DNA of 64,000 nucleotides from Mucilaginibacter sp. OK283 (GCF_900110415.1 NZ_FODR01000006.1:124001-188000), one strand, 5' to 3'. Counted from the stretch's first letter, positions 52,819 through 62,284 are shown. The notes: a model not told the origin generated them from the sequence alone. Numbers and translations are program-made.

Positions 52819-53484
52819 CTATAACAACGAAAGCCCCATGATGTCATGGTCAGAAGATGCCCTCTCTGATGATTTAGATGCAAGTTGATGCGCCGAAAGA
52901 ATGATGCTTAATTTCTTCATCGCCCTAAAAAGCTGAGTTTGTACCGTACGGGGCGATATGTTTAAAATTTCGGCCACTTCCTTATATTTCATGCCATCCT
53001 CTTTAATTAATTTAAAAATGATGCATGCCTGTTGAGGGAGAGATGCGATAGCCTTATCTAATAAAAAATGAAGTTCTTTGCGTTCTAATTCCTTTTCGGG
53101 ATCAAAAGTATTTACAAATTCAACTTCGTCTGAAGCTTCTATCTGTACAAGGTGGATATTGGAGAATTTTTTTAGATAATTGAACGATTGATTTTTAACC
53201 GCTACAAATAAATAGGTTTCGGGATTGGCAACTTCGGTGAGGCTTTTACGTGATTCCCAACATTTGATAAATACATCAGATACGATGTCTTCTGCGGCTT
53301 CTTTCTGGCGTATGTAAAAAATACAAAACTTAATAAGCCGGGTGTTTAAATTATGAAACAATAATTCAAATGCTTTAATGTCATCATTAAAACAAACCTG
53401 ATTCCATAAACCCGAAGTATCTGTTTTAGAAATTTTCAATAGTTTAATAGTTAAGTGTTGCACAAAACAATTATCGCGATGCAA
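52819..53484 (-). CDS. ECF RNA polymerase sigma factor
   Basis: A 221-residue sigma factor of the Bacteroidota ECF expansion. Region 2 includes R-L-I-K-F-C-I-F-Y-I-R-Q-K-E-A-A-E-D-I-V-S-D-V-F and region 4 includes L-P-Q-Q-A-C-I-I-F-K-L-I-K-E-D-G-M-K-Y-K-E-V-A-E-I-L-N-I-S. It is expected to be held by FecR and to direct RNA polymerase to susC. The first ATG at 53484 adds about 20 residues before the usual core (I-K-A-F-E-L-L-F), so the start is uncertain. Confidence 0.92.
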   Translation of the reverse strand: MHRDNCFVQHLTIKLLKISKTDTSGLWNQVCFNDDIKAFELLFHNLNTRLIKFCIFYIRQKEAAEDIVSDVFIKCWESRKSLTEVANPETYLFVAVKNQSFNYLKKFSNIHLVQIEASDEVEFVNTFDPEKELERKELHFLLDKAIASLPQQACIIFKLIKEDGMKYKEVAEILNISPRTVQTQLFRAMKKLSIILSAHQLASKSSERASSDHDIMGLSLL

Positions 53485-53901
53485 TGTAACAATTTGATAA
53501 CAAAAACAAGCATTTATTTTAATTTCGACAACTTTTTAATCAGAAATTCATCTAACTCAAAATTTATTTACTTAGTGTGTAGGCAAATTGGCTCATAAAG
53601 TTGTCAATAAGGTGTTTAAAGGCCATTTTTAGAGTGTTTTAAAATGTTAAATTGACATTTTAACTCCATATCTGAAGTTAAATAAGATGATATGATAAGA
53701 TATTAATACTTTTTTAACATTTTTGACCCTGAGTTCGCTATTGTATCTAATACACTAAGTAGGGCTATTGTTAATTTATTACTCATAAAAATACACTTAA
53801 AATATCCGGATTTTACCCGGTTTTTATTGGATATTATCAGAATTGTTTTTTTGGGCGTTTAAATCGGTTATTTTATAAAGAAACAAAAAATACATATATA
53901 A
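53485..53901. other. Divergent intergenic region between sigma factor and GH29
   Basis: This 417-base AT-rich gap separates the leftward sigma gene from the rightward fucosidase gene. It holds a weak inverted repeat TTAAAATGT / ACATTTTAA at 53639-53663. I saw no clear TAnnTTTG box or other recognisable site for the fucosidase gene. An ECF-type promoter might be present but cannot be named from sequence alone. Confidence 0.6.
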
Positions 53902-55341
53902 ATGAAAAAACTGTTGGTTTTTATCTCTTTCCTTTTGCCCCTGGGCAATATCATGGCGCAGCAACATAATATGTCAAAAGATTATGTAGTGCCCGATGAC
54001 TCGCTGGTGCAAAAAAATCTTCATAAATGGCAGGGGCTTAAGTTTGGACTTTTTATGCACTGGGGTACCTATAGTCAGTGGGGCGTGGTTGAAAGCTGGA
54101 GTATCTGTCCCGAAGATGAGGGGTGGACGCAGCGCCGCGGACCGTATGGCGCCGATTATAACGGATATAAAAAAGCCTATGAAAATTTACAAACAACCTT
54201 CAACCCAACTAAATTCAATCCCGAAAAATGGGTGGCAGCGGCCAAGTATGCCGGGATGAAATATGTAGTATTTACTACTAAACACCATGATGGCTTTAGC
54301 ATGTTTGATACAAAACAAACAGATTATAAAGTAACCAGTACAAAAACACCTTTTTCAACTAACCCACGCAGTAATGTGGTCAAAGAAGTTTTTAGTGCTT
54401 TTAGCAAAGAAAATTTTATGATCGGGGCTTATTTTTCAAAGCCCGATTGGAATACGGAGTATTACTGGTGGCCTTATTTTCCGCCTAAAGACAGGAATGT
54501 GAACTACGACCCGGCTAAATACCCGGATCGCTGGCAAAAGTTTAAAGATTTTACCTTTAACCAAATCCAGGAATTAATGACCGATTATGGCAAAGTTGAC
54601 ATTTTATGGCTGGATGGCGGCTGGGTGCGGCCAAAAAACACAATTGATGCCGCTGTTGACTGGCAACGTACCATTCCGTATGATCAGGATATTGATATGG
54701 CGAAAATTGCCAAAGCTGCCAGGATTAAACAACCAGGCCTGATAGTTGTTGACCGTACCGTGGCGGGTCAATATGAAAATTATACCACGCCCGAGCAGCA
54801 GGTACCGGATGTACCCCTTGATCATCCCTGGGAAAGCTGTATTACCATGGGCAATTCCTGGAGCTATGTGCCGGGCGATCATTATAAATCGGCTAATGAG
54901 ATTGTAACCCTATTGGTGAAAATTGTTTCACGTGGCGGCAACTTACTTATGAATATTGGCCCCGGCCCCGATGGCGACTGGGACCCAGCGGCTTACAGTC
55001 GCCTTAAACAAATTGGCGACTGGATGAAGATTAACGGTGAAGGTATTTATAGTTCGATGGCTATAGCGCCATACTCTGAGGGAAATACCTACTATACTAA
55101 AGCGGGTAATAGCGTTTACGCTTTTATACTGGCACCAAAAGACCAGGATGAAGTGGTACTGCCTGCAAAAATTGCTTTGCACCTGACAGGTAAAAGCAAA
55201 GTGAAAAAAATAAGCTTGTTGGGTGTTAACGCAAAAGTTAAATACACCCTGAATGAGGGTGTGGCAAATATAACTATACCTTCGTCTTTGCAAACGCAAT
55301 CAGGATTAAAACAAGCAGCGGTATTTAAAATTCAATATTAA
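53902..55341 (+). CDS. GH29 alpha-L-fucosidase
   Basis: A 479-residue exported enzyme (signal peptide ending G-N-I-M-A-Q). GH29 marks are G-L-F-M-H-W-G-T-Y-S-Q-W-G (near 50-61), F-T-T-K-H-H-D-G-F (124-132), and the nucleophile Asp238 in D-I-L-W-L-D-G-G-W. A C-terminal beta-domain follows. It releases alpha-linked L-fucose by a retaining mechanism, probably in the periplasm. The linkage (alpha-1,3/4 or alpha-1,2) cannot be decided. First gene of the rightward half of the locus, 32 bases before the GH2 gene. Confidence 0.95.
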   Translation: MKKLLVFISFLLPLGNIMAQQHNMSKDYVVPDDSLVQKNLHKWQGLKFGLFMHWGTYSQWGVVESWSICPEDEGWTQRRGPYGADYNGYKKAYENLQTTFNPTKFNPEKWVAAAKYAGMKYVVFTTKHHDGFSMFDTKQTDYKVTSTKTPFSTNPRSNVVKEVFSAFSKENFMIGAYFSKPDWNTEYYWWPYFPPKDRNVNYDPAKYPDRWQKFKDFTFNQIQELMTDYGKVDILWLDGGWVRPKNTIDAAVDWQRTIPYDQDIDMAKIAKAARIKQPGLIVVDRTVAGQYENYTTPEQQVPDVPLDHPWESCITMGNSWSYVPGDHYKSANEIVTLLVKIVSRGGNLLMNIGPGPDGDWDPAAYSRLKQIGDWMKINGEGIYSSMAIAPYSEGNTYYTKAGNSVYAFILAPKDQDEVVLPAKIALHLTGKSKVKKISLLGVNAKVKYTLNEGVANITIPSSLQTQSGLKQAAVFKIQY

Positions 55342-55373
55342 CATTTACTACATCATATACTAAACTATAAAAA

Positions 55374-58049
55374 ATGCCCTCAACTTTAATTTACAGGCCG
55401 GCAAAGCTAAAATTGTTTGTTACGCTGGCTCTGATCTTACCCTTTGTTAATATATACGCCCAAAGTAGCTACGAACTGAATTCCGGCTGGAAGTGTGCGC
55501 CTGTAAGCAGCGTAAAAGAAAGCGGAACAGTATTGTCTACTCCGGTATTTAGCACCACAGCCTGGATGCCGGCTACGGTACCGGGAACAGTATTGACCAC
55601 GTTATTAAACAATCAAAAAGTGCCCGATCCATTTTGGGGCATGAACAACGAGCATATAGCCGATATTTATAAAACCGGTGCCGATTACTATACCTATTGG
55701 TTCACCAAAGATTTTAAAGAAACGCCGGCAACGGGCAGTAACCAGGTTTATCTTAATTTTAGGGGAATAAATTATAGTTGCGATATTTATTTGAACGGAC
55801 ATAAGCTGAACAGAACAATTCAGAAAGGGATGTTTTTGCGGTTTGACTACAATATAACGCCTTACCTCGCAAAAAACGGAGATAACCGCCTGGCGGTATT
55901 GGTGCACCCGCCCGATGTTGTTGGTAACCCAAATGGTGGCCAGGGCGGCGACGGTACAATTGCGCGTAACGTTGGTTTACAATACACTGCCGGATGGGAT
56001 TGGATACAGCCGATGCGCGACAGGAATACCGGTATATGGGACAAGGTAACCATCCAAAAAACAGGAGCGGTACGTATTAATGACGAACACATTGTTACCC
56101 TGGTGCCAGGTGTAAGGCTTCCCGAAGGTGCGCAACAGCCTGCGGTTATTAAAGTAGCGGCCGAACTAAGCAACCCAACGCCGGCAGCGGTAAATGGCTC
56201 CTTAAGTTTTGAACTGGATGGTAAAGTCATCTCAAAAGCAGTTAGTTTGAAGCCAAACTCCACTACGAACGTGAGTTTTGTCGATTATAGCCTTCCAAAT
56301 CCTAAACTCTGGTGGCCTAATGGTTACGGCGACCAGCATCTTTATAGTTTTAAGTTAAAGTTTACCGCGGCGGGTAAGGCTGTTTCAGATCAGCATCAAC
56401 TTAATATAGGAGTACGGCAACTGACGAGTGAATATAACGAACATACCGGCAGCCGCCAGATTATGGTTAACGGCCAGAAAATTTTTATCAAGGGTGGTAA
56501 CTGGGTAATATCTGACGCCATGCTGCGCCTTTCGGATACGCGTTATGATGCCGAAGTGCGTTTTCATCGTGATATGAACCTGAACCTGATAAGGGTATGG
56601 GGTGGTGCCATGATTGAGCGCCCTGAATTTTTTGAGGCCTGTGATAAATATGGTATCCTGGTTTTCCAGGACCTCTGGGGATCTGGCGATTGCAACGGCC
56701 GCTGGCAGGATCCCCAAAAGCTGGACGACCAATGGACGCGCCGCAAATATCCTGATGATCATGGCTTGTTCCTTCGTTCGGCAATTGACCAGATAAAAAT
56801 GGTACGTAATTATGCCTCGTTGGCCATTTGGTGCGGCGGCAATGAGATAACACCACCCGAAGATATCCTGACTGCTTTGCGCGATACCATTTTACCAAAA
56901 TTGGATAATACCCGCTGGTTTGTTGATTACTCCAACTCTGATAGCATGTCGCACAATGTATTGGGTGGTAACGGCGATGGGCCATACGGTATTCAGCCGC
57001 TGTCGGTATTTTGGGAGTTTAAAACATTTCCATTCAATTCCGAAGTTGGCTCGGTTGGCGTTGGCGATTATGAATCATTAAAACGTTTTATACCCTCGGC
57101 CAATATGGTTCCGCCGGTATACGACGAGGAGACCCACAAAACAAAAACAGACAGCGTTTGGGATTATCATAAATATATTGGCTATGATACCGCCATTAAT
57201 AAATATGGCAAAGCCAAAAATGCTGCCGATTTTGCCATGAAAGCCCAACTGGTAAACTACGATCAGTATCGCGGCCTAGCTGAGGGCTTTACATCGCATA
57301 TGTGGGATTGGTATACAGGTTTCATCATATGGAAAACCCAGAACCCATGGACAGCCATGCGCGGCCAGATGTATGACTATTACCTTGACCCCAATGCCTG
57401 CTTATATGGCTTGCATAACGGCAGCGCCCCATTCCACATCATGTACAATCCAATTAACGGAATGGTAATGGTGGCCAATAATACATTTAAAGCACGCCGT
57501 AGCATGATGATGGTAGTAAAAACCTATGATATGGAGGGTAAAGAAAATTTGCTTACCCAGGTTTTTGCTGATATAAATGCCACTACTGTTAAAAAGTATT
57601 TCTCTATAAAAGGCACGGTTGATAAGCTGGCCGCAAAGGAGGGCGTTTTTCTGTCGTTACAACTGCTGGATGAAAGCAAAAAAGTAATTACCGATAATAC
57701 TTACTGGATTCCGGATAGCAAAGGAGGGTTTTCAGGTCTGCAAAAAATGAAAGCTGAAGAATTATCGGTTAAAGCAAAATATATAAAACCAGGCAGGGTA
57801 GAAGTTACGTTAGTTAACAAAGAGAACAGTGTGCTTGCTTTTTTTAACAGGATAGCGTTGGTAGATGCGGACAGCAAAACAAGGGTATTGCCGGCATTTT
57901 ACAGTGATAATTATGTTACAGTGTTGCCTGGAGAGGAAAAAAAGTTAGTTATTGATTATAATGTACCTGCATTTAAGAAAAAGCTTGAGGTGAGCATTAA
58001 CGGCTGGAATGCCTCAAATGTTCCGCAAACGATAAGTATAGACGAATAG
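55374..58049 (+). CDS. GH2 glycosidase resembling plant endo-beta-mannosidase
   Basis: An 891-residue exported enzyme (signal peptide ending N-I-Y-A-Q). The GH2 sandwich, Ig-like domain and TIM barrel are in order. The acid/base is Glu491 (C-G-G-N-E-I-T-P-P) and the nucleophile Glu557 (F-N-S-E-V-G-S-V-G). Stretches such as V-P-G-T-V-L-T-T-L-L, R-D-R-N-T-G-I-W-D, G-G-N-W-V-I-S-D and W-K-T-Q-N-P-W-T match the plant mannosylglycoprotein endo-beta-mannosidase pattern that I remember, which cleaves Man-beta-1,4-GlcNAc of N-glycans. Exo-beta-glucosaminidase or beta-mannosidase are alternatives. Cotranscribed with the fucosidase. Confidence 0.88.
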   Translation: MPSTLIYRPAKLKLFVTLALILPFVNIYAQSSYELNSGWKCAPVSSVKESGTVLSTPVFSTTAWMPATVPGTVLTTLLNNQKVPDPFWGMNNEHIADIYKTGADYYTYWFTKDFKETPATGSNQVYLNFRGINYSCDIYLNGHKLNRTIQKGMFLRFDYNITPYLAKNGDNRLAVLVHPPDVVGNPNGGQGGDGTIARNVGLQYTAGWDWIQPMRDRNTGIWDKVTIQKTGAVRINDEHIVTLVPGVRLPEGAQQPAVIKVAAELSNPTPAAVNGSLSFELDGKVISKAVSLKPNSTTNVSFVDYSLPNPKLWWPNGYGDQHLYSFKLKFTAAGKAVSDQHQLNIGVRQLTSEYNEHTGSRQIMVNGQKIFIKGGNWVISDAMLRLSDTRYDAEVRFHRDMNLNLIRVWGGAMIERPEFFEACDKYGILVFQDLWGSGDCNGRWQDPQKLDDQWTRRKYPDDHGLFLRSAIDQIKMVRNYASLAIWCGGNEITPPEDILTALRDTILPKLDNTRWFVDYSNSDSMSHNVLGGNGDGPYGIQPLSVFWEFKTFPFNSEVGSVGVGDYESLKRFIPSANMVPPVYDEETHKTKTDSVWDYHKYIGYDTAINKYGKAKNAADFAMKAQLVNYDQYRGLAEGFTSHMWDWYTGFIIWKTQNPWTAMRGQMYDYYLDPNACLYGLHNGSAPFHIMYNPINGMVMVANNTFKARRSMMMVVKTYDMEGKENLLTQVFADINATTVKKYFSIKGTVDKLAAKEGVFLSLQLLDESKKVITDNTYWIPDSKGGFSGLQKMKAEELSVKAKYIKPGRVEVTLVNKENSVLAFFNRIALVDADSKTRVLPAFYSDNYVTVLPGEEKKLVIDYNVPAFKKKLEVSINGWNASNVPQTISIDE

Positions 58050-58163
58050 AGACAAATATAAAAATCAGGCCGGCCGTCGTAACAACACTTTTCCTGCTAA
58101 CAGGGATGACCGGTCTGACTTGACTGTTTTGTCTTTGAAAAAAAGCCGGCATCAAACCCCAAA

Positions 58164-58194
58164 AAGCCGGCCTCTGTTTAAAGAGAGCCGGCCT
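58164..58194. terminator. GCCGGC hairpin between convergent genes
   Basis: GCCGGC (58166-58171) and GCCGGC (58187-58192) pair, and CTCT pairs with AGAG inside with one bulged A. The minus strand continues with five T after the stem. Other GCCGG-containing hairpins lie at 58068-58160. They can stop both the GH2 transcript and the leftward lipoprotein transcript. Confidence 0.55.
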
Positions 58195-58223
58195 TACTAT
58201 ATATTAATTTAATAGGGAAGTTT

Positions 58224-59129
58224 TTAATGAACAGCGAAGGCTTTTACAAAGGTGCCCGTAGCATCAAATACAACTACATACTTGGTACTGTTGGAGGTGA
58301 TTTCTACATCATATCCTTTAATGACACCGCTTACACTATGTGAAAAAGCTTTATCAAAAACATAACCGGGATAAGTGGTTGTTAAATAGGTTGTGATGGC
58401 AGCTGGCAGGTTTGCTGCGGTAACTGCAACGTGAGCGCCAACGTGTTTATCAATTTGTATGCGTTTTATTAACGTTCCTGTTGCCTTAATAATTGTTATA
58501 AAGAGGCCATTGTTTTTGCTTACTAATGCGTATGCGCTATCTGGCGTAATAGATGCATGCAATAAAGTATCTGTTGGATAAGTGGTTTTAAAGTAGCTGG
58601 TTACTGCAGCTGGTAAGGCAGTTAGTGCTATGGTATCACGGTGTTTGCCATCCCGGTTATCAAACGGCCCGCCACGGTGCCATCCCTGGCCCTTTAAATC
58701 ATTACCGTCGCGTTGCTCAAGTGTACTTACAAATACACCGGCGGCAGTAAATTTAAGGCCAACCAGCGCACTGTTATATTTAATCACAACAATGTAGTTG
58801 ATAACAGTTTTGGCACTATCGGTAATAGCATACGCCTTTTTAAACGTGTAGCCGCTGTAATTTGCTGTAAGGTAAATGCCTATGGCTGTTGGTAATGTGC
58901 TAAATGCTATTGAGTCTTTTTTGTCATGATGGCCAAAGCAGCCAACCATATAAACCGAGTCGGTTGTACCCGATGCCAGGCTAATGGCAATAGCGCCTGT
59001 TGATGCAATGGTAGAAGAAGTTGTAGTCGTGGTAGTAGTTGTTTTAGTGCCGCTTTCTTTTTGGCAAGAAGCCAAACCGAAGATAACGGCCAGCACCAAC
59101 ACCCATGAATAAGTAATTTTCGTTTTCAT
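58224..59129 (-). CDS. Lipoprotein with PepSY-like (BLIP-like) repeats
   Basis: A 301-residue lipoprotein (lipobox G-L-A-S-C-Q-K) with a Thr-rich linker (residues about 29-40). Three copies of a PepSY-like unit can be seen, each with a pattern like L-P-x-A-I-x-x-Y-L-T-x-x-Y-P-G-Y-x-x-x-K-A: starting near residues 78, 173 and 245. The last copy is the clearest (L-P-A-A-I-T-T-Y-L-T-T-T-Y-P-G-Y-V-F-D-K-A). The family fold binds or inhibits proteins in some cases. It lies 134 bases downstream of the pepsin-like gene on the same strand. Confidence 0.8.
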   Translation of the reverse strand: MKTKITYSWVLVLAVIFGLASCQKESGTKTTTTTTTTSSTIASTGAIAISLASGTTDSVYMVGCFGHHDKKDSIAFSTLPTAIGIYLTANYSGYTFKKAYAITDSAKTVINYIVVIKYNSALVGLKFTAAGVFVSTLEQRDGNDLKGQGWHRGGPFDNRDGKHRDTIALTALPAAVTSYFKTTYPTDTLLHASITPDSAYALVSKNNGLFITIIKATGTLIKRIQIDKHVGAHVAVTAANLPAAITTYLTTTYPGYVFDKAFSHSVSGVIKGYDVEITSNSTKYVVVFDATGTFVKAFAVH

Positions 59130-59263
59130 CTGGATTGATTTTGATTAATAAATGGTACCCGATATAGTTATCGGGATTGTTATTTAAAATTACCAGTGAT
59201 GGATTTGACAGGCAACGATGTGTCGATAAAACGCAGTTATTTATCGACGAATGAATTTTGCTG

Positions 59264-60346
59264 TTAATTATTCTTTAACCCAATAATGCGACTTGCGTAA
59301 TTTGTCAGATACTCGTTTTTTATAAAAAAGTCGAGGCTGAAAATGGTGCGGTAATCTTGTGTAGTATTAGGGTTTGCTACTTGCGTAAGATTACCCGTGC
59401 TTGATGTAACGTAGGTATAAGTAAAACCCTGGTTGGTTTTTAAAGTAACTGTTGTATTGGTTGGCAAAGAAACAGCGGCGACCGCAAGCTTGTCTTCGAT
59501 AGTGCTCACCGACGGCGTACCTGTATCAAATAAAAATATAGCATCGATGGTTTTATTGTTATAAGTTAACGTTCCTTCGATGTATGGATTGTAACTATAT
59601 TTTGGCAATAATGGGTGCATAATAAACCCGGCCGACGATAAGTCAGCACTGGTTAATCCAATAGTAAGCAAGTTGGAAACATACGTAGGCGTGCCCAGGA
59701 ACGAGGTGCTGCTTAATGTTGCCAGTTTAAAACCGCTGGTTAAGCCGGTACCGTAAGAATAGGATTTTAACGGGCTCGATATATTGGTATTTGTGCTGCT
59801 TGTTCCTGTTCCTACCCCAAAAACGTCTGCCGAATGCGCGGGATATATGTTACCCTTGCTGTCTTTTATTTTGTAATATAAAAAAAATGGCACCCGTTTT
59901 AATTCCAGGCTTCCTAATGAATTACCAACGGTAACGTTGGCATAAGCTAAATTTCCGTATTCTATTGTGGTACCTGTTGCATCCCCAAAACTGATGGTCG
60001 ATGTTTTTGAAGTTACGGTGATACCGCTTACCACAGTTGAGTCGCCTGTTACTGTGATACCCGCAGATGTTATCATCGATGCCGGCAAAATACCGTTAGC
60101 ATCCAAAGTCATTCCCGGTGACCCGGTATCAAATATGGTTCCGTAGTTTACAGTTTGCGTGCCTATTTTTGTAATGGGAACTAATAACCTCTTATCAACG
60201 CCGCTGGCATATTCGTATAACCCAATTGTTACCGGCGTCGCGTTTACAACGGCATTTGTTTTATCTTTTTTGCAGGAACTAAAAGTTATAATTATTAAAA
60301 GACAGCCAATAAGCTGCATTTTTAAAAGTAAATATTTTATTTTCAT
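59264..60346 (-). CDS. Lipoprotein with bilobal pepsin-like aspartic peptidase layout
   Basis: A 360-residue lipoprotein (lipobox F-S-S-C-K-K-D). Two catalytic-type triads are present: Asp73-Thr-Gly-Ser in T-I-F-D-T-G-S-P-G-M-T and Asp274-Thr-Gly-Thr in F-L-F-D-T-G-T-P-S-V. The first lobe has A-D-V-F-G-V-G-T-G, the position of the D-G-I-L-G-L-G loop of pepsins. The end, F-S-L-D-F-F-I-K-N-E-Y-L-T-N-Y-A-S-R-I-I-G-L, lines up with the pepsin C-terminal segment. Pepsin-like peptidases are rare in bacteria. Activity is not proven; a binding protein with retained fold is possible. Confidence 0.7.
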   Translation of the reverse strand: MKIKYLLLKMQLIGCLLIIITFSSCKKDKTNAVVNATPVTIGLYEYASGVDKRLLVPITKIGTQTVNYGTIFDTGSPGMTLDANGILPASMITSAGITVTGDSTVVSGITVTSKTSTISFGDATGTTIEYGNLAYANVTVGNSLGSLELKRVPFFLYYKIKDSKGNIYPAHSADVFGVGTGTSSTNTNISSPLKSYSYGTGLTSGFKLATLSSTSFLGTPTYVSNLLTIGLTSADLSSAGFIMHPLLPKYSYNPYIEGTLTYNNKTIDAIFLFDTGTPSVSTIEDKLAVAAVSLPTNTTVTLKTNQGFTYTYVTSSTGNLTQVANPNTTQDYRTIFSLDFFIKNEYLTNYASRIIGLKNN

Positions 60347-60491
60347 TTATAATTTATATACGGTAATAGTGCGTTAACGGTTGGCTAATGATTTATACAA
60401 CGAGATTACAAAACGCTTCAAAATCAATCAAAAGTATAATGCCGGCCCGACAAAAATTATAGTGAATCGATAAACGACCATATTGTACCGA

Positions 60492-61112
60492 TTAATTACA
60501 ACGGTTTAAACCATCGATGCTTGAAGCATCGGCAGGCTTAATAACCAGCGCGCGTTCAAAAAATGGCTTAGCCTCGGTTTTTTTTCCGGCCATCAACGTG
60601 CTCCAGCCCAGCATGTGGTTGCCATCATAATCAAAAGGGTAAAGGGTTACAACTACCCGAAAACACCTTACAGCGGAATCATATTGTTTACGGTTATAAT
60701 AAATTACCCCTGCCCAATAGTTAGCTTGCGTGTTTTGCGGGTCTATTTTTAAAATAGCCAGGTATTGTTCAAGTACCTTATCCCAGCTTTGTAAAAACGA
60801 CAGGGGTTTTACAAAGCCAAACTTAGGTTCAATAGCATCAGGTTTTATGCTGATGGCTTTTTGATAGTAAGCTTGCGAAGCTGTATAGTTTTTGTTTAGA
60901 TAATGCAGCCAGCCTAAGCGGATATTTACCTCGTAACTATTGTCGCTCAGATAAGGGTAAATATCGTTTATAGCAGCCGTATAATTCTTATTCTGTTCAT
61001 CTACATAGCTATTACGAAATGCTTTTTGCAGCACGGCGTTGGTTTGGGCCTGTAGCTGTACTGCAAATAATATTAAAAATACTGCTATAAACGTTTTTTT
61101 TAAAATTTCCAT
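60492..61112 (-). CDS. Exported TPR protein
   Basis: A 206-residue protein with a signal peptide (V-F-L-I-L-F-A-V-Q-L-Q-A-Q) and four to five TPR units, for example R-L-G-W-L-H-Y-L-N-K-N-Y-T-A-S-Q-A-Y-Y and Y-W-A-G-V-I-Y-Y-N-R-K-Q-Y-D-S-A. It ends in C-N. Its start lies inside the preceding gene (13-base overlap), so they form an operon with the TPR-barrel and M23 genes. It probably binds the partner protein in the periplasm. Confidence 0.8.
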   Translation of the reverse strand: MEILKKTFIAVFLILFAVQLQAQTNAVLQKAFRNSYVDEQNKNYTAAINDIYPYLSDNSYEVNIRLGWLHYLNKNYTASQAYYQKAISIKPDAIEPKFGFVKPLSFLQSWDKVLEQYLAILKIDPQNTQANYWAGVIYYNRKQYDSAVRCFRVVVTLYPFDYDGNHMLGWSTLMAGKKTEAKPFFERALVIKPADASSIDGLNRCN

Positions 61113-62284
61113 ATTATACCTAACGTAACAGAATTCTGGTTATAGTTTACAGAGCGGTAAATATCCGTCTTCTTTTCATAAATATAGTTTAAATTCAACA
61201 GGGCGTGGGTGTTTAACTGGTAAAAAACGGTTTCCCCACATTTAAATTTTGTTGGGTCGATAGAATTATATACGTAAAGGCCATCAGCATCCAAATAATC
61301 GTCCTGGTTGCCAAAAGTTACCGATGTTTCAAGCCAGGTTTTGTTAAATGCTTTAAAGCCCAATGCCTGGTTGTATATAAAACTGTTGGTTCCGCTTAAG
61401 TTTAATACCGATGCCCTGCTTGTTGTATATAAATTAAGATTGCCCAACGGATAAAAATTTAGCCTGGTATTATATTGTTTTAATGTTTTGTTTATCAATC
61501 GGCCAAAATTAACATCTGCCTGTAAGTCAACAAAACGGCCGTTGTATTTTATTCCCAATAAACCTAAATTACTATTGTTTATGCTGCCCCGGTAAGTAGT
61601 GTAAATGTAATGATACGATCCAATAACGTTTACGTGCGGGCTAATACCAAATTGTGCCCTAACAAAATATTCTGTTTGCCTGTCTGTTTTGCCCGATAGA
61701 TATTTGTCGGCATCCTTGTCGTCAAATAATGATCTGAATATGTTTTGACTGAAAAACATGAACGACTGGTCTAACTGCAAACGCCACGACAGGCGGTTAC
61801 TTAACCCAACACGTTCAAAAAAGCCATTATCGCGCTGGCTATTGTTGGGCAGTTTTATGCCGCTTTCCAGTTCTGCATCTATCAATCCAAATGGAGAAAG
61901 TTTGAGCGCGCGCCTGGTTGCCGTATCCAGTTTACCGGCATTATACGATGCCCCAAGGTCGTTGTTTAAATAAGTATTGCAGTAATAAGCATACAGGCGC
62001 GCGGTAAAAATGGCCGAATCATTACTTAATACCTGGTCAAAGTGTTCGATAGCTGCCTTATAGTTTCCGGTTATCATGTAAGCATATCCAAGTTTAAAAC
62101 GCAGGCCTGGGAAATCAACGCTATCCGCAATAGTTTTGTTGCCAAATACGATCATTTGTTTCCAATCGCCGGCATTGTACAGTTGTTCAGCAGTACTATC
62201 TGCCACGGCAAATCTATTATCCTGCGCTTTAGCGGCCAACGCAACAAATAAAGTAAAAATCAGTATTAGTTTTTTGTACCCCAT
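61100..62284 (-). CDS. Exported TPR protein with outer-membrane beta-barrel
   Basis: A 394-residue protein. After the signal peptide (F-V-A-L-A-A-K-A-Q) come TPR units (about 25-130: L-Y-N-A-G-D-W-K-Q-M-I-V-F, F-K-L-G-Y-A-Y-M-I-T-G-N). Then a barrel of about 240 residues with alternating strands follows, such as W-R-L-Q-L-D-Q-S-F-M-F-F-S-Q-N and V-I-G-S-Y-H-Y-I-Y-T-T-Y-R-G, ending in the terminal aromatic I-I-W-K-F. This resembles YaiO-type TPR-barrel proteins. Its start overlaps the upstream M23 gene by 19 bases. Function unknown. Confidence 0.8.
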   Translation of the reverse strand: MGYKKLILIFTLFVALAAKAQDNRFAVADSTAEQLYNAGDWKQMIVFGNKTIADSVDFPGLRFKLGYAYMITGNYKAAIEHFDQVLSNDSAIFTARLYAYYCNTYLNNDLGASYNAGKLDTATRRALKLSPFGLIDAELESGIKLPNNSQRDNGFFERVGLSNRLSWRLQLDQSFMFFSQNIFRSLFDDKDADKYLSGKTDRQTEYFVRAQFGISPHVNVIGSYHYIYTTYRGSINNSNLGLLGIKYNGRFVDLQADVNFGRLINKTLKQYNTRLNFYPLGNLNLYTTSRASVLNLSGTNSFIYNQALGFKAFNKTWLETSVTFGNQDDYLDADGLYVYNSIDPTKFKCGETVFYQLNTHALLNLNYIYEKKTDIYRSVNYNQNSVTLGIIWKF

